The notes beneath the pieces were generated by a model, which was not told the DNA's origin, did not search any database, and saw nothing but the letters and a program-made list of their open reading frames with translations. This document shows, piece by piece, positions 1-6,971 of a stretch of DNA of 22,859 nt. The stretch lies in contig CAZJYC010000041.1 of assembly GCA_964550165.1 (NCBI GenBank), positions 1-22,859 on the forward strand, in the 5' to 3' direction. A program made the position numbers and the translations under genes. This stretch comes from CAZJYC01 sp964550165. GTDB lineage: Bacteria > Acidobacteriota > Aminicenantia > Aminicenantales > Aminicenantaceae. Every line of letters begins with the position of its first letter. Position 1 is the first letter of the stretch.

Positions 1-1109
1 TTGGACTTTTCACATCTCCCCATCTGGTCAGAGTTGAAGAAAGGATTCGAGTCGGGGAGAGGCTTATTCCTGCAAGAAACTTCTGTCGGCATCTTTCCAC
101 GCTCCGGGAAAGAATCGAAGAGCTTGTCGCTTCCAAAAAATTGCCTTCGCCGCCCACCTATTTTGAGCATCTGACCTGCCTGGCTTTTCTTTATTTCGAA
201 GAGCAGAAGGTGGATATGGCCGTACTTGAAGTAGGTATGGGAGGAAGATTCGATGCGACCAATGTCGTCGTCCCCCATGTCTCAATCATCACCACCATTT
301 CTGGGGAGCATCAGAAATTTTTAGGAGAAACCTTGAGCCAGATTGCCTTTGAGAAGGCGGGGATTGTGAAGAGCGGCGTTCCGGTGGTCTGCGGGGTGGA
401 AAATGGCGAAGCCTTTGAGACCATAAAAAAGAGGGCGGAAGAACTTCAAGCTCCGTTTGTTGGAGTTTTCTCGAAACAAGGATGTTTTGAAGTCCACAAA
501 AATGAAAAAGGCTATTCCTTTGTCTATCGGACGGGGAAGGAGATATACACCTTTTCTCCTTCGCTTCGAGGGGAGCACCAGGGAAGGAATGCGGCGGTGG
601 CGATCGCTGCTGCGGAGCAGCTCTCTTCAAGCTGGAGGAAACTGGAGAAGGAAAAAATCGTTGAGGGTATTGAGAAAGCAAATTGGAAAGGAAGGCTTGA
701 GGTTGTCTCCCTTAAGCCGCTCGTCATCCTCGATGGGGCTCACAACTGTGAGGGAGCGCAGGCTTTAAAGAAATACGTTGAAGATTTTTGTCCCTCGCCC
801 CTTATTCTGCTCTTTGCCGTGATGCGCGATAAAGAGATCGCCAGAATGGCCGACATCCTCTTTCCTCTGGCAGACAAGGTCATTCTGACGCAGTTTCCTT
901 TCTTCCGGGCCGCTGAGCCTGAGGAAATCCTGTCAGCAGCTAAAAAATTCCAGGATCGGATTTTGCTCGTCCCAAAGGTCGACCAAGCACTCGAGACAGC
1001 GCTTCACAGCGCCGGCCCCAACGGCTGCGTTCTTGTGACGGGGTCCATCTATTTTCTAGGGGAGTTGAAGAGAAGGGGGAAAGCCCTTTTCTCTCCTCAC
1101 AACCATTAA
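1..1109 (+). CDS. folC: Folylpolyglutamate synthase / dihydrofolate synthase (5'-truncated by window edge)
   Basis: Cytoplasmic ATP-dependent ligase that adds glutamate to (dihydro)folate. The reading frame is open from base 3 and begins with GLFTSPHLV, a typical FolC motif, so the gene starts before the window and the in-frame Met codon near 141 is not the start. Further FolC signatures are VLEVGMGGRFDATN (Mur-ligase-like central domain) and VILDGAHN in the C-terminal domain. The N-terminal P-loop (GTNGKGS) lies off the window. The C-terminus appears complete, ending in a TAA at 1107-1109. About 190 bp of AT-rich sequence separates it from the ATPase operon, so it is probably a separate transcription unit. 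Family assignment is secure. Whether the enzyme has both DHFS and FPGS activity cannot be told from this part. Confidence 0.95.
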   Translation, partial: GLFTSPHLVRVEERIRVGERLIPARNFCRHLSTLRERIEELVASKKLPSPPTYFEHLTCLAFLYFEEQKVDMAVLEVGMGGRFDATNVVVPHVSIITTISGEHQKFLGETLSQIAFEKAGIVKSGVPVVCGVENGEAFETIKKRAEELQAPFVGVFSKQGCFEVHKNEKGYSFVYRTGKEIYTFSPSLRGEHQGRNAAVAIAAAEQLSSSWRKLEKEKIVEGIEKANWKGRLEVVSLKPLVILDGAHNCEGAQALKKYVEDFCPSPLILLFAVMRDKEIARMADILFPLADKVILTQFPFFRAAEPEEILSAAKKFQDRILLVPKVDQALETALHSAGPNGCVLVTGSIYFLGELKRRGKALFSPHNH

Positions 1110-1152
1110 ATTTTATTGTAAAAAATGTCAAAATTTCCTTTTCAGCCTTTCT

Positions 1153-1185
1153 TAAGCATTCTTTTTTCTGTGAAAGCAAATGATA
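1153..1185 (+). repeat. 33-nt intergenic repeat, copy A
   Basis: Reads TAAGCATTCTTTTTTCTGTG then AAAGCAAATGATA. It matches 10539-10571 at about 29 of 33 positions in the same orientation, and both copies are intergenic. Here it sits about 115 nt upstream of the first ATPase gene. Function is unknown. It could be a regulatory site or a fragment of a dispersed repeat. Confidence 0.6.
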
Positions 1186-1267
1186 GCTTGTTTTTTTAAA
1201 AACATTCAAATTCGGAAGCATCTTTTTTCCCTTTCTCTTGCTTTTTTGGGATAAACATGTTAAATTC

Positions 1268-1293
1268 TTGCCTAATTCATTTGTCGTTATTCT
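1268..1293 (+). promoter_or_regulatory. Possible promoter of the ATPase operon
   Basis: A TTGCCT hexamer (1268-1273) is followed, after a short 14-nt spacer, by TATTCT (1288-1293). The -10 candidate ends 7 nt before the ATG at 1301, and no Shine-Dalgarno sequence precedes that ATG. This would give a nearly leaderless mRNA. The spacer is shorter than ideal, so the -35 is doubtful. Confidence 0.3.
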
Positions 1294-1300
1294 TTTTAAA

Positions 1301-1717
1301 ATGATACAGATAGACGCAAGTTTCCTGGTCGTTTTTTTTATCGTTTGGATCCTTGTCTTTGCTCTTTCTAAGCTTTTTTTCCATCCTCTGCGGAAGGTGA
1401 TGAAAGGGCGGGAGGACAGAATTCAGGCTGATAAAGAAGCGTATCAAAAATCCATGGAGAGCCTGGATAAGGCTGCCGGTGAGATTCAAGAGAGAATCAA
1501 GGCGGCATCCGCCCAGTCGAAGCAGATCAAGGAAAATTTTGAGCGCGAGGCTTTGAAAGAGAAAGAGCGCATCCTGGCTGAAATAAGCACAGAATGCAGA
1601 TCACAGGTCGAAGATGCCAAAAGACAATTGGCAAGTCAGGCTGAGAAGTTGAAGAAACATTTAGACGCCGAAGCCAATGGCTTGGCAAAGAGAATTGAAC
1701 AAAAACTTTTACAGTGA
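1301..1717 (+). CDS. atpF': F-type ATP synthase subunit b' (second b-type stator subunit)
   Basis: Stator-stalk subunit of the F1Fo ATP synthase, anchored in the inner membrane. The ATG at 1301 gives a 138-residue protein with one N-terminal membrane helix (about residues 8-26, FLVVFFIVWILVFALSKLFF) followed by a long charged coiled coil, as expected for b subunits. The frame stays open upstream to 1238, but that extension (MLFWDKH...) is not b-like. No ribosome-binding site precedes 1301, and a possible -10 box lies close by. It is followed immediately by a second b-type gene, so the stator is probably a b/b' heterodimer. Calling this one b' rather than b is by position; it is the simpler of the two and lacks a signal peptide. 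Confidence 0.85.
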   Translation: MIQIDASFLVVFFIVWILVFALSKLFFHPLRKVMKGREDRIQADKEAYQKSMESLDKAAGEIQERIKAASAQSKQIKENFEREALKEKERILAEISTECRSQVEDAKRQLASQAEKLKKHLDAEANGLAKRIEQKLLQ

Positions 1718-2322
1718 TGAACAGAAGGCAGAAAATCCTTGTTATTCTTTTCCTGCTACCCCTCTTTGTCCACATGTCTCCCGCGGAAGAAGAGCATGCT
1801 TCGAATTTAAAAGACCTCCTGGGAAAAACGATCAATTTTATCGTTCTCTTTGGAGGCTTAACTTATCTTCTTTATAAGCCCCTGCGTTCTTTTTTAGAAA
1901 AGAGAGCAAAGGATATCGCGCTTTCTCTGAAGGAAGCTGGAGAGTCAAGGAAAGAAGCTGAGAAGAGACTTGAAGAGACGGGGACCCGCTTGGCCGGTTT
2001 GGAGAATGAAATAGAGCGGTTCCGGAAAGAGGCAGGGGCTGAAGGCCTCAGGGAAAAAGAGAGGATTATTCGGCTTGCGCAACAGGAAGCAGAAAGAATC
2101 AAATCTTTTGCCAGGCAGGAAATTGGAATGCTCGTTCAGGCCGAAATCCGGAATCTCAAGGAATACACGGCCGAGCTGGCGACAGCGCTGGCCGAAGAGA
2201 CGCTTAAGAAAAGACTGAGTCCAGAGGACCAGTCACTTCTTATCAACAAATCCATAGAAAGGCTTGATGGGCTGTATGAAAAGTCAAATTCTCGTAAAAA
2301 GATACACTCAAGGCCTAATTAA
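1717..2322 (+). CDS. atpF: F-type ATP synthase subunit b
   Basis: Second stator b subunit, about 201 residues. The start codon overlaps the stop of the preceding gene (TGATG at 1715-1719); a GTG one codon earlier (1714) is also possible. The N-terminus looks like a cleavable signal peptide (ILVILFLLPLFVHMSPAEEE). A second hydrophobic stretch (INFIVLFGGLTYLLYKPL) then forms the true membrane anchor, and a long Lys/Glu-rich coiled coil follows. Signal-peptide-like b subunits occur in several deltaproteobacterial and acidobacterial ATP synthases (general knowledge). The C-terminus overlaps the delta gene by 47 nt, which implies translational coupling. Family call is firm; the signal peptide is a prediction. 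Confidence 0.88.
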   Translation: MNRRQKILVILFLLPLFVHMSPAEEEHASNLKDLLGKTINFIVLFGGLTYLLYKPLRSFLEKRAKDIALSLKEAGESRKEAEKRLEETGTRLAGLENEIERFRKEAGAEGLREKERIIRLAQQEAERIKSFARQEIGMLVQAEIRNLKEYTAELATALAEETLKKRLSPEDQSLLINKSIERLDGLYEKSNSRKKIHSRPN

Positions 2323-2818
2323 CTCCATCAAGAGCGAGTCAGAATTTATGGCTGTCTCAAGGGAGCTGTCTGATTTTTTTGAGCTTCTGGAAAAACATAA
2401 AGAGCTGAACGAGGCTCTGGCCAGTCCTTTCATTCCGGCAGGTAAGAAAAAGCAGATTGCCGAGGAGATCCTGGCGGAAAAGTCGATGACGAAAAAAACT
2501 CTTCGCTTTCTTCTCCTGCTCGTGGAAAATGCCCGGCTTGAGCTTTTGCCGGATATCCTTGCATCTTTGCCTGAAAGATGGAACGAGAAGAAAGGGATTT
2601 ACACTTTCGAAGTCGCCTCAGTTGTTCCTCTCAGCGTGGAACAGAAATCGAACCTGGAAAAGAGATTGGAGCGATTGGAGAAAAGGCCGGTTGTTCTGAA
2701 ATACAGAATCGACCCCGAGCTCGTCGGCGGGCTTTGGATAAAAAGGGGAAACATCGTTTACGATGTCTCGATGAAGGGAAGCTTGATGAAAGTCAAGGAA
2801 AGAATTATCGAAGGGTAA
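2276..2818 (+). CDS. atpH: F-type ATP synthase subunit delta
   Basis: Peripheral-stalk subunit connecting b/b' to the top of the F1 alpha/beta hexamer. The start chosen at 2276 gives MKSQILVKRYTQGLINSI, which fits the usual delta N-terminus (hydrophobic-basic, then RYA/T-x-AL). Upstream in-frame starts at 2264/2267 add only a few residues. Length is 180 residues, normal for the family. The C-terminal part contains LKYRIDPELVGGLWIKRGNIVYD, which carries the conserved delta signature with GG and D residues near the end. It overlaps the b gene by 47 nt, and the alpha gene begins 5 nt after its stop. Confidence 0.92.
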   Translation: MKSQILVKRYTQGLINSIKSESEFMAVSRELSDFFELLEKHKELNEALASPFIPAGKKKQIAEEILAEKSMTKKTLRFLLLLVENARLELLPDILASLPERWNEKKGIYTFEVASVVPLSVEQKSNLEKRLERLEKRPVVLKYRIDPELVGGLWIKRGNIVYDVSMKGSLMKVKERIIEG

Positions 2819-2823
2819 GGAAA

Positions 2824-4344
2824 ATGGAAATCAAAGCCGGAGAAATAAGCAGAATCATTCAGCGTCAGATTGAAGGCTATGAGACCGAAGTCGATATCAA
2901 AGAAGTCGGGACAGTGACTTCTGTCGGAGACGGAATCGCAAGGATTTACGGGCTGGACAAGGTCATGTATAACGAACTTCTGGAGTTTCCGCGGCAAGTT
3001 TTTGGCGTTGCCCTGAATCTGGAGGAGGATAGCGTCGGCGCCGTCCTTCTGGGAGAGAGCTATTTGATCAAGGAGGGCGACCTGGTGAAGCGGACTCACC
3101 GGATTTTGCAGGTTCCGGCTGGACCGGCTTTGATCGGAAGGGTTGTCAATCCTCTGGGTATGCCGCTCGATGAAAAAGGCCCGATCAAGACGGATAAATT
3201 CATGGTGGCCGAGCGTCTGGCTCCGGGTGTTGTCGACCGGCTGCCGGTGAAAGAACCCCTGCAGACCGGGATCAAAGCCATCGATGCCATGATTCCCATC
3301 GGCAGAGGTCAAAGAGAGCTGATCATCGGTGACCGGCAAACGGGAAAAACAGCCATTGCCATCGACACCATCATCAACCAGAAAGGCAAAGATGTTGTTT
3401 GCGTCTATGTGGCCATCGGCCAGAAAAGCTCCACCGTTGCCTATGTCATCAAAGTCCTCAAGGACCATGGAGCTATGGATTATTCGATCGTTGTGGCTGC
3501 CTCGGCCAGTGACCCCTCGTCCCTTCAATACCTGGCGCCCTACAGCGGCTGTGCCGTGGGGGAATACTTCAGAGACAACGGGCAGCATGCCCTTCTTGTC
3601 TATGATGACCTCTCCAAGCATGCCGCCGCCTACCGGGAAATCTCGCTGCTTTTAAGGAGGCCGCCGGGAAGAGAGGCCTACCCGGGAGATGTCTTCTATC
3701 TCCATTCCCGGCTGCTGGAGAGGGCGGCTAAATACAACGATGAAAACGGCGGTGGCTCTTTGACCGCTCTCCCCATCATCGAAACCCAGGCAGGGGATGT
3801 CTCAGGATACATCCCGACAAACGTCATCTCCATCACTGATGGGCAGATCTATTTGGAGCCCGAGTTGTTCAACTCCGGGATAAGGCCGGCCATCAACGTC
3901 GGGATCTCTGTCTCGCGAGTCGGCGGGAATGCCCAGATCAAGGCCATGAAGCAGGTGGCTGGAAAACTGCGCCTGGATTTGGCCCAGTACCGGGAACTGG
4001 TGACCTTTGCCCAGTTTGGGACAGAGCTGGATAAGGCCAGTCAGGCGCAGCTGGACAGAGGAGAGCGGCTGACGGAGATTTTGAAGCAGGGCCAGTATGC
4101 GCCTTTGCCCGTGGAGAAGCAGATCCTGGTTATCTACGCTGGAAACAGAGGATTTCTGGATGAACTGAATGTCAGCGATATCAAGCTGTATGAAAAAAGA
4201 ATGCATGAGCATTTTGACAAAGAACATCCGGACATTTTGAAAAAGATTGCCGAGAAAAAAGAAATCAATGCCGATTTGGATGAGGCCATAAGTTCTGCCT
4301 TTAAAAAGTTCAATCAGAAATTTAAAGAAGAGCTCGCAGGATAA
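2824..4344 (+). CDS. atpA: F-type ATP synthase subunit alpha
   Basis: Non-catalytic nucleotide-binding F1 subunit. The ATG at 2824 (after AAGGAAA, a plausible Shine-Dalgarno) gives 506 residues, the usual family length. The much longer open frame from 2578 is only the delta gene read in another frame. Visible signatures are GTVTSVGDGIARIYGL in the N-terminal barrel, Walker A GDRQTGKT at residues 169-176 (same numbering as E. coli), and RRPPGREAYPGDVFYLHSRL in the nucleotide-binding domain. The C-terminal helical domain is complete. It is separated from gamma by one nucleotide. No anomalies seen. Confidence 0.98.
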   Translation: MEIKAGEISRIIQRQIEGYETEVDIKEVGTVTSVGDGIARIYGLDKVMYNELLEFPRQVFGVALNLEEDSVGAVLLGESYLIKEGDLVKRTHRILQVPAGPALIGRVVNPLGMPLDEKGPIKTDKFMVAERLAPGVVDRLPVKEPLQTGIKAIDAMIPIGRGQRELIIGDRQTGKTAIAIDTIINQKGKDVVCVYVAIGQKSSTVAYVIKVLKDHGAMDYSIVVAASASDPSSLQYLAPYSGCAVGEYFRDNGQHALLVYDDLSKHAAAYREISLLLRRPPGREAYPGDVFYLHSRLLERAAKYNDENGGGSLTALPIIETQAGDVSGYIPTNVISITDGQIYLEPELFNSGIRPAINVGISVSRVGGNAQIKAMKQVAGKLRLDLAQYRELVTFAQFGTELDKASQAQLDRGERLTEILKQGQYAPLPVEKQILVIYAGNRGFLDELNVSDIKLYEKRMHEHFDKEHPDILKKIAEKKEINADLDEAISSAFKKFNQKFKEELAG

Positions 4345-4345
4345 T

Positions 4346-5206
4346 ATGCCCGTTTTAATCGATATCCGAAGGCGAATAAAAAGCGTCAGGAATACGCAGC
4401 AGATCACCCAGGCCATGAAAACCGTCTCCACCGCCAAGCTCAAGAAAGCCCAGCGCTCTGTCTTGGAGGCTCGCCCTTACTGGCACTCCCTGCCCGGCTT
4501 TCTCTCAGAAATGGTCCCTTGGGCCGAAAGGCAAGAGCATCCTCTCCTCCAGAAGAGGGAAGAGAAAAAGGTGGAAGCCGTTGTCATCACCTCGGATAAA
4601 GGGTTGGCCGGAGCCTTCAACTCGAACCTCCTGGCGGCGGCCCTCTCGTTTTTTGAAGAAAGAGCCAAAAGCGCAGAAGTTCGTCTGGTCTTGGTCGGGA
4701 AAAAAGCGGTGAATTTTTTCAAGAGATACCCTTTTCCCGCGGATAAAGTCTATCCTGATAAAATCCATAAACTCACCCTCGAAGATTTGAAAGGATTGGC
4801 TCAATTCCTGATGCGTCTCTATATTTTGAGCAAGGCCGACGCTGTCTATGTGGTTTACAACGAATTCAAGTCCATTCTTGCACCCCGGATTATGGTCACC
4901 AAGCTCCTACCTTTGGAAGCGCCTGTAAGAGAGCAAGCCGAATTGCCTCCAGACTGGGAGCCTGAGGCCAGCTCTTTCCTCGATTTTCTTCTTTCTTTTT
5001 ATGTTGAGAATCAGATTGGCCATTGCTTTTATGAATCTCTGGCCGCTGAGCATGCGGCCCGGATGATGGCCATGGACAATGCCGCAAAGAATGCGGAAGA
5101 GCTGATCAGGCGCTTGGTTTTGGCCTTGAACAGGATTCGGCAGGCATCAATCACCAAGGAGCTGCTGGAAATCATGACCGCGGTTGAAGCTTTGGCGGGA
5201 AAATAG
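4346..5206 (+). CDS. atpG: F-type ATP synthase subunit gamma
   Basis: Central rotor shaft of F1. The 286-residue product starts MPVLIDIRRRIKSVRNTQQI and continues TQAMKTVSTAKLKKAQ, the classic N-terminal gamma helix. It ends with the conserved C-terminal helix (MMAMDNAAKNAEELIR, then LNRIRQASITKELLEI). The middle has the Rossmann-like domain motif VVITSDKGLAGAFNSNL. An AGGA sequence lies just before the ATG at 4346. The position between alpha and beta is the canonical order. Confidence 0.97.
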   Translation: MPVLIDIRRRIKSVRNTQQITQAMKTVSTAKLKKAQRSVLEARPYWHSLPGFLSEMVPWAERQEHPLLQKREEKKVEAVVITSDKGLAGAFNSNLLAAALSFFEERAKSAEVRLVLVGKKAVNFFKRYPFPADKVYPDKIHKLTLEDLKGLAQFLMRLYILSKADAVYVVYNEFKSILAPRIMVTKLLPLEAPVREQAELPPDWEPEASSFLDFLLSFYVENQIGHCFYESLAAEHAARMMAMDNAAKNAEELIRRLVLALNRIRQASITKELLEIMTAVEALAGK

Positions 5207-5223
5207 AGGATTCGGAGAAAAAG

Positions 5224-6699
5224 ATGGCAAAAAAAAGAACCAGCTCTGAAAAGGGGAGATTAAAAGATAAAAAGCAAAAGAAAGAGGAAAGAATCGGGAA
5301 GGTTGTCCAGGTCATCGGCCCTGTTGTTGACATTGAATTCAAGGACACAGAACTTCCGGAAATCTACAACGCCATTCGCATCTCGAGCGAAGGATTCGAT
5401 AATCCTACCGCTGTCGATATCATTGTCGAGGTGGAGCAGCACCTGGAGGAAGACCGGGTGAGATGCGTTTCCATGCATCCGACGGATGGCTTGGCGCGGG
5501 GGATGAAAGCTGTGGATACGCAAGGTCCGATTCAGGTTCCTGTGGGCGAGGGGACTCTGGGGAGGGTGATGAACGTCATCGGCGAGCCCGTGGACTATCT
5601 GGGCCCGATCGAGGCTAAAGTGAAATACCCTATCCATCGTCCTTCTCCCTCTCTTGAAGAGCAGAACACAACCCTTGAGATGTTTGAGACCGGAATCAAA
5701 GTGATTGACCTCATCCAGCCTTTTCTCAAAGGCGGGAAGATTGGCCTCTTCGGAGGAGCGGGAGTGGGCAAGACGGTGATCATCATGGAGTTGATCCACA
5801 ACGTGGCCTTAAAGCACGGAGGGTATTCTGTTTTTGCTGGTGTCGGAGAAAGGACAAGAGAGGGAAACGACCTCTGGTTGGAAATGAAAAACTCCGGCGT
5901 TCTCGATAAGACAGCCCTCATCTACGGCCAGATGACCGAGCCGCCAGGAGCCAGACTCCGTGTCGGCCTGGCGGCGCTTTCCGTTGCCGAATACTTCCGG
6001 GATGAGATGAACCAGGACATCCTGCTTTTTATCGACAATATTTTTCGCTTCGTTCAGGCCGGTTCCGAGGTCTCCGCCCTGCTGGGGAGAATGCCTTCTG
6101 CAGTCGGCTATCAGCCCAATCTGGCCACTGAGCTGGGGGAGCTCGAGGAGAGAATCACCTCCACCAAGAAAGGGTCGATCACTTCGGTTCAGGCCATTTA
6201 TGTCCCGGCAGATGACTTTACCGACCCTGCTCCAGCCACAACCTTTTCCCATCTGGATGCCACGACCAACCTTTCCCGCGCCTTGACCGAGATCGGCATC
6301 TATCCGGCTGTCGATCCCCTATCTTCATTTTCGCGGATTTTGGACCCGAGGGTCATCGATGAGGAGCATTATCAAGCGGCAAGGAAAGTCAAGGAGGTTC
6401 TTCAAAGATACAAAGACCTTCAGGATATCATCACCATCCTTGGCATCGAAGAGCTCTCCGAGGAGGATAAGCTCATCGTGGCCCGCGCCCGGAAGATTCA
6501 GCGCTTTCTTTCCCAGCCTTTTCATGTGGCCGAGGAGTTTACCGGAAGACCTGGACGGTATGTGACTATCGAAGAGACCGTGAAAGGATTCAAGGAGATT
6601 GTCGAGGGCAAGCTTGATGACAAGCCTGAGCAGGCCTTCTACATGGTCGGAAACATCGAAGAAGCCCTCCAGCGCGCTGAGGAATTGAGGTCAGCATGA
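5224..6699 (+). CDS. atpD: F-type ATP synthase subunit beta
   Basis: Catalytic F1 subunit, 491 residues. Walker A is GGAGVGKT at residues 177-184. GERTREGNDLWLEM, DNIFRFVQAGSEVSALLGRM and ATTFSHLDATTNLSR are all standard beta signatures. A GGAG Shine-Dalgarno lies 7 nt before the ATG at 5224. The conserved body begins near RIGKVVQVIGPVVDIEF (about residue 23). Before it is a Lys/Arg-rich extension of roughly 22 residues (MAKKRTSSEKGRLKDKKQKK) not seen in typical short beta N-termini; its role is unknown. Its stop overlaps the epsilon start (ATGA at 6696-6699). Confidence 0.98.
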   Translation: MAKKRTSSEKGRLKDKKQKKEERIGKVVQVIGPVVDIEFKDTELPEIYNAIRISSEGFDNPTAVDIIVEVEQHLEEDRVRCVSMHPTDGLARGMKAVDTQGPIQVPVGEGTLGRVMNVIGEPVDYLGPIEAKVKYPIHRPSPSLEEQNTTLEMFETGIKVIDLIQPFLKGGKIGLFGGAGVGKTVIIMELIHNVALKHGGYSVFAGVGERTREGNDLWLEMKNSGVLDKTALIYGQMTEPPGARLRVGLAALSVAEYFRDEMNQDILLFIDNIFRFVQAGSEVSALLGRMPSAVGYQPNLATELGELEERITSTKKGSITSVQAIYVPADDFTDPAPATTFSHLDATTNLSRALTEIGIYPAVDPLSSFSRILDPRVIDEEHYQAARKVKEVLQRYKDLQDIITILGIEELSEEDKLIVARARKIQRFLSQPFHVAEEFTGRPGRYVTIEETVKGFKEIVEGKLDDKPEQAFYMVGNIEEALQRAEELRSA

Positions 6700-6971
6700 A
6701 CTCATTACCCTCATCGCTTCGACTCAAGGTTATCGCTCCTCGAAAGCTTCTGGCAGATTTAGATGTCCAGGAAGTCTCCCTTCCCAGCCTGGAGGGGTAT
6801 TTGGGGATTCTGCCCGGTCACAGGCCTTTGTTTTTGGCTTTGGGAAAGGGCAAAATTACTTACCGAGCAGCAGGAAGGGAAAGAGAATTATTCGTGCAGG
6901 GGGGATATGCCGAAGTTCAGCCAGAAAAAGTCCTTGTCTTCACTGAAATGTCCAAAGATGAAGTTGATTGA
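6696..6971 (+). CDS. atpC: F-type ATP synthase subunit epsilon, short form
   Basis: Rotor-foot subunit at the base of gamma. It encodes only 91 residues: the N-terminal ten-stranded beta-sandwich is recognisable (LRLKVIAPRKLL, then VSLPSLEGYLGILPGHRPLF and FVQGGYAEVQPEKVLVFTE). The C-terminal two-helix hairpin present in the usual 130-140-residue epsilon is absent. There is no frameshift remnant: the TGA at 6969-6971 is followed at once by the methyltransferase frame, which starts inside this gene. Short epsilons without the inhibitory domain are known in some bacteria (for example green sulfur bacteria). Expected consequence (inference): no epsilon-type inhibition of ATP hydrolysis. Confidence 0.93.
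   Translation: MNSLPSSLRLKVIAPRKLLADLDVQEVSLPSLEGYLGILPGHRPLFLALGKGKITYRAAGRERELFVQGGYAEVQPEKVLVFTEMSKDEVD

Larger units (their letters stand above)
1110..1300. other. AT-rich intergenic region between folC and the ATPase operon
   Basis: No credible ORF. It contains the 33-nt element at 1153-1185 that recurs at 10539-10571, a second partial look-alike (AAGCATCTTTTTTCC at 1216-1230), and a possible promoter just before the first ATPase gene. No canonical GC-rich terminator for folC is visible. There is only an A/T-only inverted repeat (1108-1114 with 1130-1136). Confidence 0.6.

Noticed and set aside
2578..2823. Long N-terminal extension of ATP synthase alpha
   Set aside because: The open frame upstream of 2824 is the delta gene read in another frame. 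The alpha N-terminus starts normally at MEIKAGEIS.
2758..3621. 287-residue minus-strand frame opposite atpA
   Set aside because: It lies entirely antisense to a certain gene, and its His/Gly-rich composition with no family motifs is typical of an antisense shadow.
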